From Channa striata (taxonomy: Eukaryota; Chordata; Actinopteri; Anabantiformes; Channidae): a DNA stretch of 64,000 nt. Position numbers and translations under genes: made by a program. The DNA is taken from positions 5,838,932-5,902,931 of the forward strand of contig CM065169.1 in NCBI GenBank assembly GCA_033026295.1, given 5' to 3'. Within the stretch, counting starts at the first letter, position 1; the number at the start of each line of letters is the position of its first letter. This document shows positions 11,438-22,176 of this stretch, one piece after another. The notes beneath the pieces are model-generated. The model saw only the letters and a program-made list of their open reading frames with translations, did no database searches and was not told the origin of the DNA.

Positions 11438-11944
11438 TTGGCGCAGGACAGCAGAGTCAACTGCAGACGGCTCCCTAATGGCTCACACCTGTGTTGCAGC
11501 ATTAGCCTGACGACTGTAATCTGACACATTTTCTTGTTCATTTTCACCATCTGGATGTCTTGGTTGTCAAAAGCTTCGAGAAGATGTGCATTGTATGAAT
11601 TTACCCAGCAGTCCTTCACGCTTCAGATCATTGCACTGGATTTGTGTTTGAATTTTGTTTCCACTGATTCTAGTTCTAGTGACTCATCCCTACTGTCTTT
11701 TGGTCTTGTTATCATTGTCCTGCTGGCTGGTGGTTTGGGATATCCAAAATGGCAATCAGCACCAAAATATGTAAAACATCTGTGTGATTTTTGCTTTGAA
11801 TTTGTACTTCTTCGTCACTTTCTTGTACATCTCAGGTTGTCTATGTGGGTCAGGGAGCTGAGCTGTAATGTATTTAGACAAAAAGTCACACATTGTCTGA
11901 TCATCAGCTTCTTCAAAAACAGGTGCACCTTCTACCCATAAAAG

Positions 11945-12480
11945 CTAATGTATGTGTAGCGAGCCTCTGTGTTGGTACTCAAGCCTTTCTTCACAAAAAG
12001 ACAATAATTCCTCTGCAACATTAGGTGGCTGAAAGCAGGATTCTAAAGTAAAACCTTTGTTAGGCATGTCATCTTTGTGTTCTGTGTCATCTCTCTGCTC
12101 CTCAAGTTGACAGTCATCATGCGGCAGAATGTCAGTGTTTTGCTGATCATTTTCAGACTCCTTCTCTGGCTCAAGAAGTGCATTACTCTCACACCTGTAA
12201 ATTTCCATAAGTTAATTTTCACAATATTCATTATGCATATTAATCATCCATTGGCATAACTCAGGCTCATCTCTAATATTTATGTCCTCATATTGTCCAC
12301 AGCCTAGAACAGCTGATGACACTTTGAAGTGTATGTTTCTTAATTTGTCTGTAGTCTTTTAGTTTGTGATCATAAATGCAAGATTGCTTTTATACCTGTG
12401 TCACATCAGATGTTTCATGAGTTGTCTGTGTCTGACCCTATATAGTTTGTCATGAGCATAACGCTAAGTGATGTATGATC
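11945..12480 (-). pseudogene. Helitron Rep/linker region fragment
   Basis: One frame with internal stops. Reading on the minus strand from 12440 it gives SNLAFMITN, then KTTDKLRNIHFKVSSA, YEDINIRDEPELCQW and MEIYRCESNALLEPE, and continues to FCEERLEYQHRGSLHIH. The last part resembles the end of the fish Helitron region between Rep and helicase, where GCPHLHVLIW-type text occurs. The acidic part (EKESENDQQNTDILPHDDCQLEEQRDD split over the frame) is typical of the linker. Stops near 12227 and 12400 disable it. Confidence 0.55.
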
Positions 12481-12530
12481 CCTGCCTCAGTCTAAAAGCA
12501 ACACTGTCTCTGTCTGATGAGACTTCGTTG

Positions 12531-12568
12531 ACTCCTCCTGCTGTAAGCGTATTGTGTCACTTCCCATG
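12531..12568 (+). repeat. Short duplicate of L2 5' terminus
   Basis: GACTCCTCCTGCTGTAAGCG and the following bases repeat the first ~38 bp of the L2 that starts at 12797. It breaks off directly into BEL/Pao integrase sequence at 12569. Confidence 0.65.
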
Positions 12569-12796
12569 TCCCAAGGATGGCAATGAAACAGTGCAAAGCA
12601 TTTATGAAAGCATCTGTTAGTAGATCTTCCAACAAATGTTGGAAGATCTACTAACAGATGCTTTCAAGTGCACAGCCCTTGATGACAAGCAGGTGAAGAT
12701 TAGGCTGTATCTCTTGTACTCTTTTCGGCCTTGTTTAGTGTAAAATGGTCCAAAACAATCCATCCCACAATAAGAAAATGGTGGGGAGGGATCAAC
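12569..12796 (-). pseudogene. BEL/Pao integrase catalytic fragment
   Basis: Minus strand from 12790 reads DPSPPFSYCGMDCFGPFY, then TKQGRKEYKRYSLIFTCLSSRAVHLKA. The D of GMD is the first residue of the DDE integrase triad. After SRAVHL the frame runs into a 62-bp perfect palindrome (12605-12666) and then resumes as TDAFINALHCFIAILG before breaking at 12569. The rest of the catalytic core is missing. Without the palindrome, the text on its two sides would read through as one integrase segment. Confidence 0.85.
12605..12666. repeat. Perfect 30-bp-arm palindrome inside integrase
   Basis: Arms 12605-12634 and 12637-12666 are exact reverse complements, separated by 2 bp (AA at 12635-12636). One arm is genuine integrase coding sequence (LEDLLTDAF on the minus strand); the other is an inverted copy of it. 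Confidence 0.95.
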
Positions 12797-13042
12797 TCCT
12801 CCTGCGGTAAGCGTATTGTGTCACTTCCTGTTTCTTCACACTGTTTTGGGTCTCTGCCGAAGGATTGTTCACTGGTTAATCGTAGCTGTTGTTTTCTAAA
12901 TTAGTGATTTCTCTGTATATAAACTATCACTTGGGGCATAAGATTTGTTTACACAAACACCTCCTCTCCTGAAATAATTAAACAAACTAGCTAACGCTAA
13001 CTAAACTTAATTGATCTATCTTCGTTAGCCTAGCACCTAGCA

Positions 13043-13913
13043 ATGTCTTCCCGGTCTCCCTCTGTCTCTCCTCTGACTTGTTCACGGTGCCACATGTTTA
13101 GTTTTTCCTCTGCCTCCTTTAGTGATAACGGTACTTGTAATAAGTGTAAGGTTATTGAAGCTTTGGAGGTGAGGCTCTCTGAATTGGAAGCACGGCTCCG
13201 CACCACGACAAACAATCCAGCTAGTCAGGCCCCGGTAGCTGGTGCGGACCAACCTAGCATAGCCACTGTTAGCTGTTCCCCAGCAGTACCCGAGCAGCCG
13301 GGAAGTAAGGCCAGCTGGGTGACGGTTTGTAAGAGATCTAATGCTAAACAGACACCTGAGGTTCACCACCAGCCGGTTCACGTTTCTAATCGCTTTTCCC
13401 ACTCAGCTACACACCCGCTGAGGAACGAACTCTGGTAATTGCGACTCCATAGTCAGAAACGTGAAGTTAGAGACTCCAGCGGCCATAGTCAAATGTTACC
13501 CTGGGGCCACAGCAGGCGACATCGAATCCTATTTGAAACTCCTGTCTAAGGATAAACGTAGATATAGTAAGATTATTATTCATGCAGGAACAAATGACGC
13601 CCGATTACACAAATTGGAGGTCACTAAAACTAATATTGAATCGGTGTGTAACTTTGCAAAGACAAACAACTCCCTAGTTTTCTCTGGACCCCTGCCAAAT
13701 CTGATCAGTGACGGCACGTATAGCAGCATGTCGTCACTCAACCGCTGGCTGTATAGGTGGTGTCCAGCAAACGATGTGGGCTACATAGACAATTGGAAAA
13801 CTTTTTGAGGAAAACCTAGGCTGATTAGGAGAGATGGCATCCATCCTACTTTTGATGGTGCCTCTGTCTTATCAAAAAATATGGCTGATTTTATTAGACA
13901 ACCAAAAGATTGA
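13043..13913 (+). pseudogene. L2 ORF1: Cys-rich head plus SGNH esterase-like domain
   Basis: Starts MSSRSPSVSPLTCSRC and has paired CxxC motifs (CSRC about residues 13-16, CNKC about 31-34) that could bind zinc, then EVRLSELEARLR, a possible coiled coil. The esterase-like part reads ATTACGAACTC-type coding for TLVI then a damaged block I (the GDS Gly/Asp region is shifted at 13432-13445), then VRNVKLE at 13455, IIIHAGTND at 13575 (block III) and RRDGIHPTFDGA at 13830 (block V, DxxH). TGA at 13807 interrupts NWKTF/GKPRLIRR; the inverted copy has a Gly codon there. Esterase-bearing ORF1 proteins of CR1/L2 LINEs bind RNA or membranes; exact role unknown. The copy is dead. Confidence 0.8.
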
Positions 13914-16334
13914 CAGTTCAGAGTTGAGCCTAGGAAGCAGAGATCCAGTCCTACACGCCTCTCTGCAGTATCCTTACCGCCGTCACCCCCCCACAACTCC
14001 CACATTCCTGTAGAGACTGTGTCTGTTCCCCGATTATCTAAATTTCACAAACCAAAAATGATCAGGAAAGGAGTTAATCATAATAACTTAATAAAAATCA
14101 GGACTGCTCCTCTTACTGAACAAAATACTAAAACAATTAAATGTGGATTATTAAATATCAGATCTCTCTCATCTAAATCTCTGTTAGTAAATGACTTGAT
14201 AAGCGATCATCAATTCGATTTATTTTGTCTCACTGAAACTTGGTTGCAGAAGGAAGAAAATGTCAGTTTAAATGATTCGACCCCCCAGGTCATATTAACT
14301 ATGATGTTCCTAGAAGTTCAGGCCGAGGTGGAGGAATAGCAGAAATCTATCACTCAAGCTTACCAATAAATCCTAGACCTAAATATAGTTAAAACTCATT
14401 TGAGAGTCTTAATCTGAGCCTTTCACACCCAACTTGGAAAACTTAAAATCCACTTCTATTTGTTATTGTGTACAGTGCTCCAGTCCCTTATTCTAAATTT
14501 TTTCGTCATAGTGGGCGATTTTAACATTCATGTAGATGCTGAGATTAACTCCCTCAACCCGGCATTTACTTCATTATTAGATTCAATTGGTTTCTCTCAA
14601 AATGTAAAAGAACCCACTCTTTGTTTTAGTCAAGCCCAAGACCTTGTCCTTACATACGGCATTGAAATTGATTATGAAATTGAAATTAACAGTATTTCCT
14701 CATAATTCTGTTCTCTCTGACCATTTTCTAATAACATTTGAATTTAATTTAATGGACTACACAGCAGCTAGAAAAAAGTTTTGCTTCAGTAGGTGTTTAC
14801 CTGAAAACACTGTGAACAAATTTAAGCAAATGATGCCTTCATCATTTACTTCATCATGTACCAATATAACTGAGAGTAGCCTCAGTAACTGTACTCCTAG
14901 ACTCCTAAACTAGAAAGGAAATGGCGTTCCACTCACTCACAAGAATCACGCTTAGCCTGGAAATAGAGTTTATACTTATACAAATTAGCTCTCCATAATG
15001 CCAGAACAGCATATTATTCATCACTAATAGAGGAAAACAAGAACAACCCCCGGTTTCTTTTCAGCACTGTAGCCAGGCTGACTAAGAGCCACAGTTCAGT
15101 TGAAACTAGCATTCCCTCAACGCTATGCAGCAATGACTTCATGACCTTCTTCACAAACAAAATCGTAGCTATTAGAAATAAAATTCATCAGACCCTCCCC
15201 ACAAATACAACAGAATTAGAATCATCGGTAAGGCATCAGTCCCTTTTAGACTGCTTGGTGCCCATAGATCTTGCTGAGTTAACTTCAACTATTATCGCAT
15301 CTAAACCAACAACATGTTTGCTAGACCCAGTTAGACTGCGCAAAGATGCTCTACCCTTATTAGACACGTTTGTATTAGATATCATTAATCTATCTTTACA
15401 AACAGGATATGTACCAAAGGGCTATAAGATAGCTGTAATCAAACCTCTACTTATAACCTCTACTTGTCTGGATCCAGGTGTCTTAGCCAATTACAGACCA
15501 ATATCCAATCTCCCCCTTTATTTCTAAAATATTTGAAAAAGTACTTGTAAAGCAATTATGTGACCACCTGTGTAGAAACGACTTGTTTGAAGAATTTCAG
15601 TCAGGATTTAGAGTTCATCATAGCACAGAAACCGCACTGATTAAAGTCACCAACGATCTTCTTCTGGCTTCAGATAATGGACTTGTCTCTATACTAGTTC
15701 TGCTAGATCTTAGTGCTGCATTTGACACCATTGATCACAGAATATTATTACAGAGACTAGAACACGTTATTGGAATTAAAGGAACAGCACTAAATTGGTT
15801 TAAATCGTATCTATCAGATAGATTCCAATTTGTTCATGTTAATAATGAATCTTCCACATACACAAAAGTTAGTTATGGAGTTCCACAAGGCTCTGTGTTA
15901 GGACCAATACTCTTTACTCTATACAGTATATGTCTCCCCTTGGCAACATTATTAGAAAACGCTCTGTAAATTCTCACTGCTACGCCAATGACACACAAGC
16001 CCCATCATATTTAAAAGATCTCTTAGTACCATATCATCCTACTAGACCACTTCAGTCCCAAAATGCAGGCCTACTTGTGGTTCCCAGAATTTCCAAAAAT
16101 AGAATGGGAGGCAGAGCCTTTAGCTATCAAGCTCCTCTCCTGTGGAACCAGCTCCCAGTCCAGATTCGGGAAGCAGACACCCTCCCTATTTTTAAGACTA
16201 GGCTCAAAACCTTCCTTTTTGATAAAGCTTATAGTTGGTTATATTCATGCTGCTATAGGCTTAGATTGCTGGGGGACTCTGCACTATGCCACTTCCTCTT
16301 CTCTTCATTCTCTCCTCTCACCCCACATCTATAA
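13914..16334 (+). pseudogene. L2 ORF2: AP endonuclease and reverse transcriptase
   Basis: Broken into frames at 14019-14339, 14460-14913, 15141-15527, 15583-15969 and 15930-16334. Endonuclease motifs are LNIRSLSSK, LTETWL and VIVGDFNIHVD (14505-14535), then LSDHFLITFEF near 14715. RT motifs are VLANYRPISNLP, EEFQSGFRVHHSTETAL, LLDLSAAFDTIDH (motif A) and YGVPQGSVLGPILF (motif B). Motif C reads CYANDTQ at about 15978-15998, with Asn for the first catalytic Asp. Directly after it the text jumps to the C-terminal SYLKDLL region, so thumb and linker are deleted. The end, PLLWNQLPVQIREADTLPIF, is diagnostic for L2/CR1 group ORF2. Confidence 0.88.
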
Positions 16335-16775
16335 TGTCACCACTGTATGACATTAACTCTGTGTCTTCTTTGTCCCGTAGTCGTCTTTCTCCCTCTCTTT
16401 CCCCCTCTCTCTCTCCCTCTCTTCAGGTGTCCCCGGATGTGGCGCTGTGTGTCCTCCAGTGTGCAGCTACTGGTCCTACTAACCTGCTCAATGTTTTGTT
16501 GTTGCTTTTGTTGCTCTGTTCTTTTCTCTCTCCACTTTTCACTCAACCGGTCAAGGCAGATGGCCGTCCTCCCTGAGCCTGGTTCTGCTGGAGGTTTCTT
16601 CCGTTAAAGGGAGTTTTTCCTCTCCACTGTTGCCTATGGCTTGCTCAAGGGGGATTTGTTGGGTTTTCTCTACCTGTTTGTATAGTCTTGACTTTATTAT
16701 GTAAAGTGCCCTGAGATGACCTTGTTGTAAATTGGCGCTATATAAATAAAGTTGAATTGAATTGAATTAAATTGA
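16335..16775 (+). other. L2 3' UTR and pentanucleotide tail
   Basis: Pyrimidine-rich stretch 16370-16430, then the conserved fish L2 end (GGAGGTTTCTTCCGTTAAAG at about 16590, ATTGGCGCTATATAAATAAA at about 16731) and TTGAA repeats. The 3' hairpin region is the likely template start for the element's own reverse transcriptase. Forward and reverse frames of 60-96 codons across it are shadows. Confidence 0.75.
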
Positions 16776-16781
16776 ATCAAC

Positions 16782-17420
16782 ATGACTAGCAGGTAAATCT
16801 GCCATCTTTTGGGTTTCTGTTGGCCTCCGAGCTCTCCTGCATGTAACACAGGATCTAATGCAGTTTGCCACAACTTTGCTGCCACCAACATTCCAGTAGC
16901 CATTTGCTCTGAGTTCATTAAGTATTTGTCTCCTGCCTTGGTGCTGGGTTTTTCCATGGCAGTAATCTAAGATCAGGCGCATAACAACACTTTCTTTTGG
17001 GAGAATTACTGGATGCCTCAGGCTATGACGCAAGGAAGCCTTCTTTAAGCGCCCTCCCACCCTGAGAACCCCATCCTGAAACACAGGATTAAGCTGAAAC
17101 AGTTTGTTGCTATGTGGCAGCTTGTTTTGACCCTTTGCCAGTATTTGCATTTCTTCTTTAAAGGAATCTTTTTGTGCCAGCTTCACAAGCACCAGACCAG
17201 CATTCCTTCTGTCTTCCACAGTTATGGCAGCCTCGGCACTCTGCTCTCTAGTACCCTCTACTTTTTTGATGTTTTTGGTGTTTTCGTTTCCTCTTATGCT
17301 GCCCGTCACGGCCACACGGATAACCTACTCTAGAGAGGCACTCCTGAACATAGGACAGACATCTCTTGGTACCTCTTCTACAGTTTTTAATGAATCAGAA
17401 ATTCTGGCAGAGATTCTTCT
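16782..17420 (-). pseudogene. BEL/Pao integrase zinc-binding N-terminus
   Basis: The frame 17315-16767 reads in order EDRRNAGLVLVKLAQKDSF, LNPVFQDGVLRVGGRLKKA, HPVILPKESVVMRLILDYCH, HQGRRQILNELRANGYW, CIRSCVTCRRARRP and QKMADLPASHVD. H (DYCH), H (QHQGR) and the CxxC pair (CVTC) make the H2C2 zinc site of BEL/Pao integrases. It then runs into the L2 tail at 16775. The upstream end (17420-17316) is in the same strand but frame-damaged and abuts the Rex1-like LINE. RNase H and most RT are absent, presumably deleted at or after that insertion. Confidence 0.9.
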
Positions 17421-19677
17421 CAGGGGCGCAGCGGCTCTCCATCAGATCTTCAGGAAGCGCAGACGAGGGAAGCGGGCGGGTGCGTTTGTAAGACTGAGAC
17501 AACGGGGCTCACGCACTCCGCTCCGCTTGCCTTGTTCATTCTGGTTGGCGTTTACATTCCACCTCAGGCCTGTGTAACAACAGCGTTACAGAACCTGGCT
17601 GACCACATAACGGACGTGGAACGGAAACGTCCAGACTCCCTGCTCATCATCACGGGTAATTTTAACAGAGCAAATCTGAGCCACGAACTCCCTAGATACA
17701 GGCAGCATGTGAAGTGTCCCACCAGGGACATGGCCACACTGGACCATTGCTACACTGTTTTAAAGGAGACCTACCGCTCTGTCCCCCGTGCAGCACTGGG
17801 ACTCTCGGATCACTGTCTGCTTCACCTCATCCCTACTTACAGGCGGAAATCCAAAACCTCTAAACCTGTGGTCAGGATGGTGAAAAGGTGGACGGAGGAG
17901 TCAAAACTGGAGCTGCAGGGCTGTTTTGACTGCACTGTGTGGGAGGTTTTTGAAGCGGCATCTAGAGACATTCATGAACTCACTGACACTGTGACATCTT
18001 ACATCAGTTTCTGCGAGGACATGTGTGTACAGACAAAAACGGTCTACACATTTAAAAACAACAAGCCATGGTTCACAACAGACCTAAGGAGGCTGCGCCA
18101 GGCCAAGGAAGAGGCCTACAGATGGGGGGACAGGACCCTGTACAAGCAGGCCAGAAACAGACTGACAAAGGAGATCAAGGCAGGAAAAAGGGACTATGGT
18201 GAGAAGCTGCAAAACAGTTTAACAACAAATGATCCTGCGTCAGTCTGGAAAAGTCTGCAGCACATCACCCAATACAGGAAACCTTCTCCACACCCTGAGG
18301 CTAGCAAACATCTGGCAGACGACCTTAAACACTTTTATTGTCGGTTTGAAAAGAACCACCTCACACCTCCTGACCACACAATAGGCTTACCCGCACCCCC
18401 CACCATTCTCACCCTCCCCTCATCAGACCCCCTACCGGCACTGAAGATCTGTGAAGGAGACGTCCGATGTCTCCTTCAGAGGCAGAAACCAGGAAGGCCC
18501 CGAGACCTGACGGTGTGTCCCCAACCTGTTTGAGAGTCTGCTCTGACCAGCTGTTGTCGATCTTCACTCATATGTTCAACCGTTTTCTGCGGCAGTGTGT
18601 AGTGCCCAACTGCTTCAAACAATCCTCCATCGTGCCGCTGCCCAAGAATTCCACCATCACCAGTCTGAATGACTACAGGCCTGTTGCCCTGACGTCTGTG
18701 ATAATGAAGTCGTTTGAGAGGCTGGTGCTGAACCACCTGAAGGACATCACAGACCCCCTGCTGGACCCCATGCAGTTTGCAGTCAGGGAAAACAGGTCAG
18801 CTGACAATGCAGTAAACCTGGGACTCCACTACATCCTGCAGCACCTGGATCGCCCTGGCACGTATGTCAGGATTTTGTTTGTGGACTTCAGTTCAGCTTT
18901 CAACACCATTATCCCTGAATTACACTACACCGCAAGCTGACCCAGCTCACCGTAACTGCTTCCACATGTGAGTGGATCAGCAGCTTCTTGGCTGACAGGA
19001 GGCAGAGGGTGAGGCTGGGTAACATCACATCTGGCACCCGCACCATCAACACCGGTGCACCACAGGGGTGTGTCCTCTCCCCACTGCTCTTCTCTCTTTA
19101 CACTAACGACTGCACCTCAGGGGACCCATCTGTGAAAATCCTGAAATATGCCGGTGACATGACTGTCACTGGGCTGATCCAGGACGGAGATGAGTCTGCG
19201 TACAGGCGAGAGGTAGAGCAGCTAGAGCTCAACATGCTCAAGACTGTGGAGATGATGGTGGACTTCAGGCGAAACCGCCTGCCCCCCCTCCCCCTCACCA
19301 TCTACAACAACACAGTGTCTACTGTGGACTCATTGAGGTTTCTAGGATCCACAGTCTCCCAGGACCTGAAGTGGTCCTCTCACATAGACACTGTCCGCAA
19401 AAAATCTCAGCAGAGGTTGTATTTTCTGAGACAGCTCAAGAAGTTCAATCTTCCCATGGAGCTGCTGACCATTTTCTACACTGCCACCATCCAGTCAGTC
19501 CTCTGCACCTCCATCACTGTGTGGTTTGGCTCAGCCACCAAGCTAGACAGGCACAGATTGCAGTGGGTGGTCAGGTCAGCCGAAAAGATCAGAGTCAGTT
19601 CCTTCCCCCAGGCTTTGTCCGAGCTGAACTCTCAGTGCAATAACCCTCAAATGTGACATAGTGTGCAATAAGTTTTG

Positions 19678-19680
<3 letters not shown>
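17405..19680 (+). mobile_element. Rex1-like (CR1 lineage) non-LTR retrotransposon
   Basis: Forward LINE nested in the BEL/Pao element. Coding begins near 17430 within the endonuclease N-terminal region (KRRRGKRAGAFVRLRQRGSR), has an internal deletion soon after, and ends at TGA 19654-19656. A TTATT microsatellite follows (19681-19728). 5' truncation is expected for this group. No target duplication could be confirmed because BEL sequence is missing between the two junctions. Confidence 0.8.
17430..19656 (+). pseudogene. Rex1-like endonuclease-reverse transcriptase
   Basis: Frames: up to 17577, 17532-18533, 18467-18940 and 18988-19656. Endonuclease: FILVGVYIPPQACVT, then LLIITGNFN (GDFN expected, Asp changed to Asn), ATLDHCYT and ALGLSDHCLL. 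Linker: FKNNKPWFTTDLRRLRQAKE, a hallmark of this fish family. RT: KAPRPDGVSPTCL, SLNDYRPVALTSVIMKSFE, FVDFSSAFNTIIP (motif A), NTGAPQGCVLSPLLFSLYTN (motif B). Motif C is KYAGDMTV, with Gly for the first catalytic Asp. A short in-frame gap follows (QLELNMLKT lacks about ten residues expected before it). Frameshifts near 18500 and 18930. Not active. Confidence 0.85.
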
Positions 19681-19732
<52 letters not shown>

Positions 19733-19745
19733 ATATATAATATAT
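19681..19745. repeat. TTA/AT microsatellite
   Basis: (TTA)n for about 48 bp followed by TATAATATATAATATAT. It sits between the Rex1-like 3' end and BEL/Pao sequence, so it is probably the LINE's tail, later expanded. Confidence 0.9.
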
Positions 19746-19751
19746 ATTATT

Positions 19752-20577
19752 ATATAATCTGCATCACCATCCTTAAAACACCTTCCATAAATTTAATGTA
19801 GTCTTCCTTGAATTTGGTGTCTTTCTCAAGTTTCCTTTTCAAGTACTTCAGTCGCACTAGAGCCAGACGTCTATTTTCCGGCAACTGAGGGCGTGTCTTA
19901 AAGGGAAGTGGCATTTCCAGGTGCCCCTCTGTGTTTTGGTGGATTCTTTCATTCAACAACTGCCTGAACTGTATGTCATCCTGTGATATACTTCTTTCAC
20001 CTATCTTTGAAGTCAAACTCGAGGCCTCTGATGATAGTGGTTGGTGTTAGTGGTGGGAGTTCCTTAACAGACACACGATGACACAAACGAGTCACCTCTG
20101 TTGACTTTGAGATCCACGATGAGCTTCCAACAATGCTCCAACCCAGGTCGGTCCTGATGGCATATGGCTCATCATCTCTTCCTGTGATAACCTGTCGTGG
20201 TGTTAATGCTCTGGAACAGTCATAGCCTATCAGGAGACCGACCTTACAATCTATCAGCGATGGTATTTCTTCTGCTAAATTATTCAGGTGTTTCCATCTT
20301 TTGGCAGTTTCAGGAGTAGGAATGTGGGAATGTACAAGGGGAATGAAATCTCTGGTATAGACACGTGGTAGGTTTATAAAGCTCTGTGAGAAAATCCTCT
20401 AACTCAAAGTCCACTAACTCTCTCACTCTGAACAATAGTGGTAAGCTTTAACTTGACTGGTTCTAAACCTGCACCTATGTTATTACATACCTCTTGATCT
20501 ACAAAAGTATTGCTGCTCTGTGTATCCAGTAGGGCATATGCTAATGTCTCTGTTTCAGGTGTAGCGGCTGAGGAGAT
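19752..20577 (-). pseudogene. BEL/Pao protease and start of reverse transcriptase
   Basis: Minus strand, upper coordinates first: AYALLDTQSSNTFVDQEVCN gives the aspartic protease active-site region (LDTQS in place of the usual DTGS/DSGS, as in this family). Further down it reads FIPLVHSHIPTPETAKRWKH, IDCKVGLLIGYDC and YAIRTDLGWSIVGSSS. The 88-codon frame 20016-19750 reads SQDDIQFRQLLNERIHQN and LPENRRLALVRLKYLKRKL, the region before RT motif 1. It stops at the TTA microsatellite where the Rex1-like LINE inserted. Several frame changes. Confidence 0.82.
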
Positions 20578-22176
20578 CTATACTGGCACTATCATGGATG
20601 TACTCCCGCCATCCCCCCTGTCTACACAGCATGAAAGGGAAGACATATTTTCTTCTGCCTGCACGACATAAGGAGATGGGTCAGTTGGAGCTGCACGGTT
20701 TTCATGAAGTGGCGTTGGATGTTGTCTCTTACATGTGGTACATGTGGCTTTATTCTTGCAGTCTCTTGAATTATGTCCTCTCCTGAGGCAACCAAAGCAC
20801 AAATTATTGTCAAATATGAACTTTCTTCTGTCTTTCGTTGGTTGATTGGTTAATGTTGGGCATTTGTGGATGGAATGGCTTTCTCCACAGTACATGCATG
20901 TGACAGGGTTTAAGGATGAAAATGAAGCATTTAACTTCTGCAATCCATTTAAATCCTTTGATCTGCTCTCAACAGCACTGCATGGTTTCATCACTGTGCT
21001 TGATTTGGCGGATGCTTTTACATTAGTGATGAAGGCATTGGCCTTTGGGCGCTTTATGTCTCTAGGTGACTTCTCTTCAGTGGATTTCAAGGGATGAAGG
21101 GATGTTATAGGGTTGCATGCAATTTCTGCTTCATGTGCCATAAAGTCAGCGAACTCCTTAAAATCAGTATTCTTCGGTTTGTCGTAGCTGCTTTGTAACA
21201 TGACGATTCCGGCGTGAAGTCACCCAGTCAGGAAGTTTCTGTAGCATTCATTGGTTCCCTTCACAGTCATTCAACACTTGAACCCCCTTAACATATGGCA
21301 TAGCATTGCTGCAGGCTGTCAGAAAATCGCTGAACTGTCTCAATTTAAGTGATTCCCTCTGAGCAATTTTTGGCCAGTTGTTCAGCTTTCCTCTAAATGC
21401 ACGCTGTATAACAAAGGGGTGGCCGTAACGAGCGTCCAATGGCTCCCAAGCTTGGTCATAGGCTTCACCATCTTTTCTGTAGAAAGTTCCTTCCAGAACA
21501 GACGGTGCTTCACCACTTAAATATTTTTGTAGATAGAACAACCTATCAGCTGCATTTGTGTATCGCCATTCTATCAAGGCCTTGAAACTTGTACTCCACA
21601 AAATCTTTGTCAAGCACCATATGAAGTCTTGCATTTTCAGCCTTAGCATCAAACTCCTCTTGTCCCACTTCACTCATGCGTACCTTCATTAGGCCCATTA
21701 CATCTGCTGTTACTGCTGTGCAGGAATCCATCTTTCTTCTAATCTGAGTAGAAGGTGCAGATTGACATCGTATACTTCCATACACATCTCTCACTTGTGT
21801 CTCCAGCTCTTCAACGGCATCCATCATGATACCAAGGTCATGGTCAGAGCACTCATCCGTAAGTCTCATGCATGTAGTTCTAACTTGCTACAATTCCAAC
21901 ATTTTGGGGGTTAACCTTCTCTCCCGTGAGGACTTCCTAGGATCTACCTTTCTTGACATGGCAGATGTGGTCTCCATCATTGCTGTTTGGTGTGTCTCTA
22001 TTTTAGCATGAATCTCACTTATGAGTGACTCTAATCTCTGTTTCTCCCCAGCATCAGTTTGTGATTTTAAGTGCTCACATAACCTAGACAATTCTTCTTG
22101 AAGAGAATAAATTTGTTTAGAAGGTCCACTGTCTTGTGAATTTTCTTTATGAACTGACATTGTGCCTACTTGGAGA
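20578..22176 (-). pseudogene. BEL/Pao gag
   Basis: Frames 22226-21888, 21869-21546, 21673-21248 and 21201-20578. The start is probably MSVHKENSQDSG, followed by a charged coiled-coil-like stretch (LQEELSRLCEHLKSQ). The middle (LIEWRYTNAADRLFYLQKYL, LSGEAPSVLEGTFY, WEPLDARYGHPFVIQRAFRG) is the DUF1759-type capsid region. The end has three zinc knuckles: CMYCGESHSIHKC, CFGCLRRGHNSRDC and CTTCKRQHPTPLH. Gag packages element RNA into particles. At least three frameshifts, so dead. The protease follows in the same direction. Confidence 0.87.

Larger units (their letters stand above)
10810..12480 (-). mobile_element. Helitron remnant (Rep-Helicase region)
   Basis: Degenerate minus-strand coding sequence of the rolling-circle transposon Helitron. 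Going down in coordinate: 12480-12200 (reads HDKLYRVRHRQLMKHL and FKVSSAVLGCGQYEDI), 12208-11945, 11940-11440 (linker), then helicase 11437-10880. No CTRR-hairpin 3' end or TC 5' end was located. The element is flanked on the right by L2/BEL fragments at 12531. Helitrons of this type are common in fish. Confidence 0.75.
12797..16775 (+). mobile_element. L2-clade LINE with 5' UTR, ORF1, ORF2 and tail
   Basis: A near complete forward LINE inserted in the BEL/Pao integrase. ATCAAC occurs at 12791-12796 and again at 16776-16781, consistent with a 5-6 bp target duplication; the integrase reading resumes across the junction (LPASHVD before, DPSPPF after). Order: 5' UTR 12797-13042, ORF1 13043-13913, ORF2 about 13914-16334, and a 3' UTR with CCTGAGCCTGGTTCTGCTGG and GGCGCTATATAAATAAAGTTG, ending in TTGAAT repeats. 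Several frameshifts and an internal ORF2 deletion make it inactive. A second, inverted copy is at 4905-6335. Confidence 0.9.

Noticed and set aside
16286..16607. Overlapping frames in the L2 3' UTR, both strands
   Set aside because: They lie after the ORF2 stop in a pyrimidine-rich UTR and have no conserved motif.
17112..17577. Forward hydrophobic frames opposite the BEL integrase
   Set aside because: Shadow frames of the minus-strand integrase; only the end past 17430 is real, as Rex1-like coding sequence.
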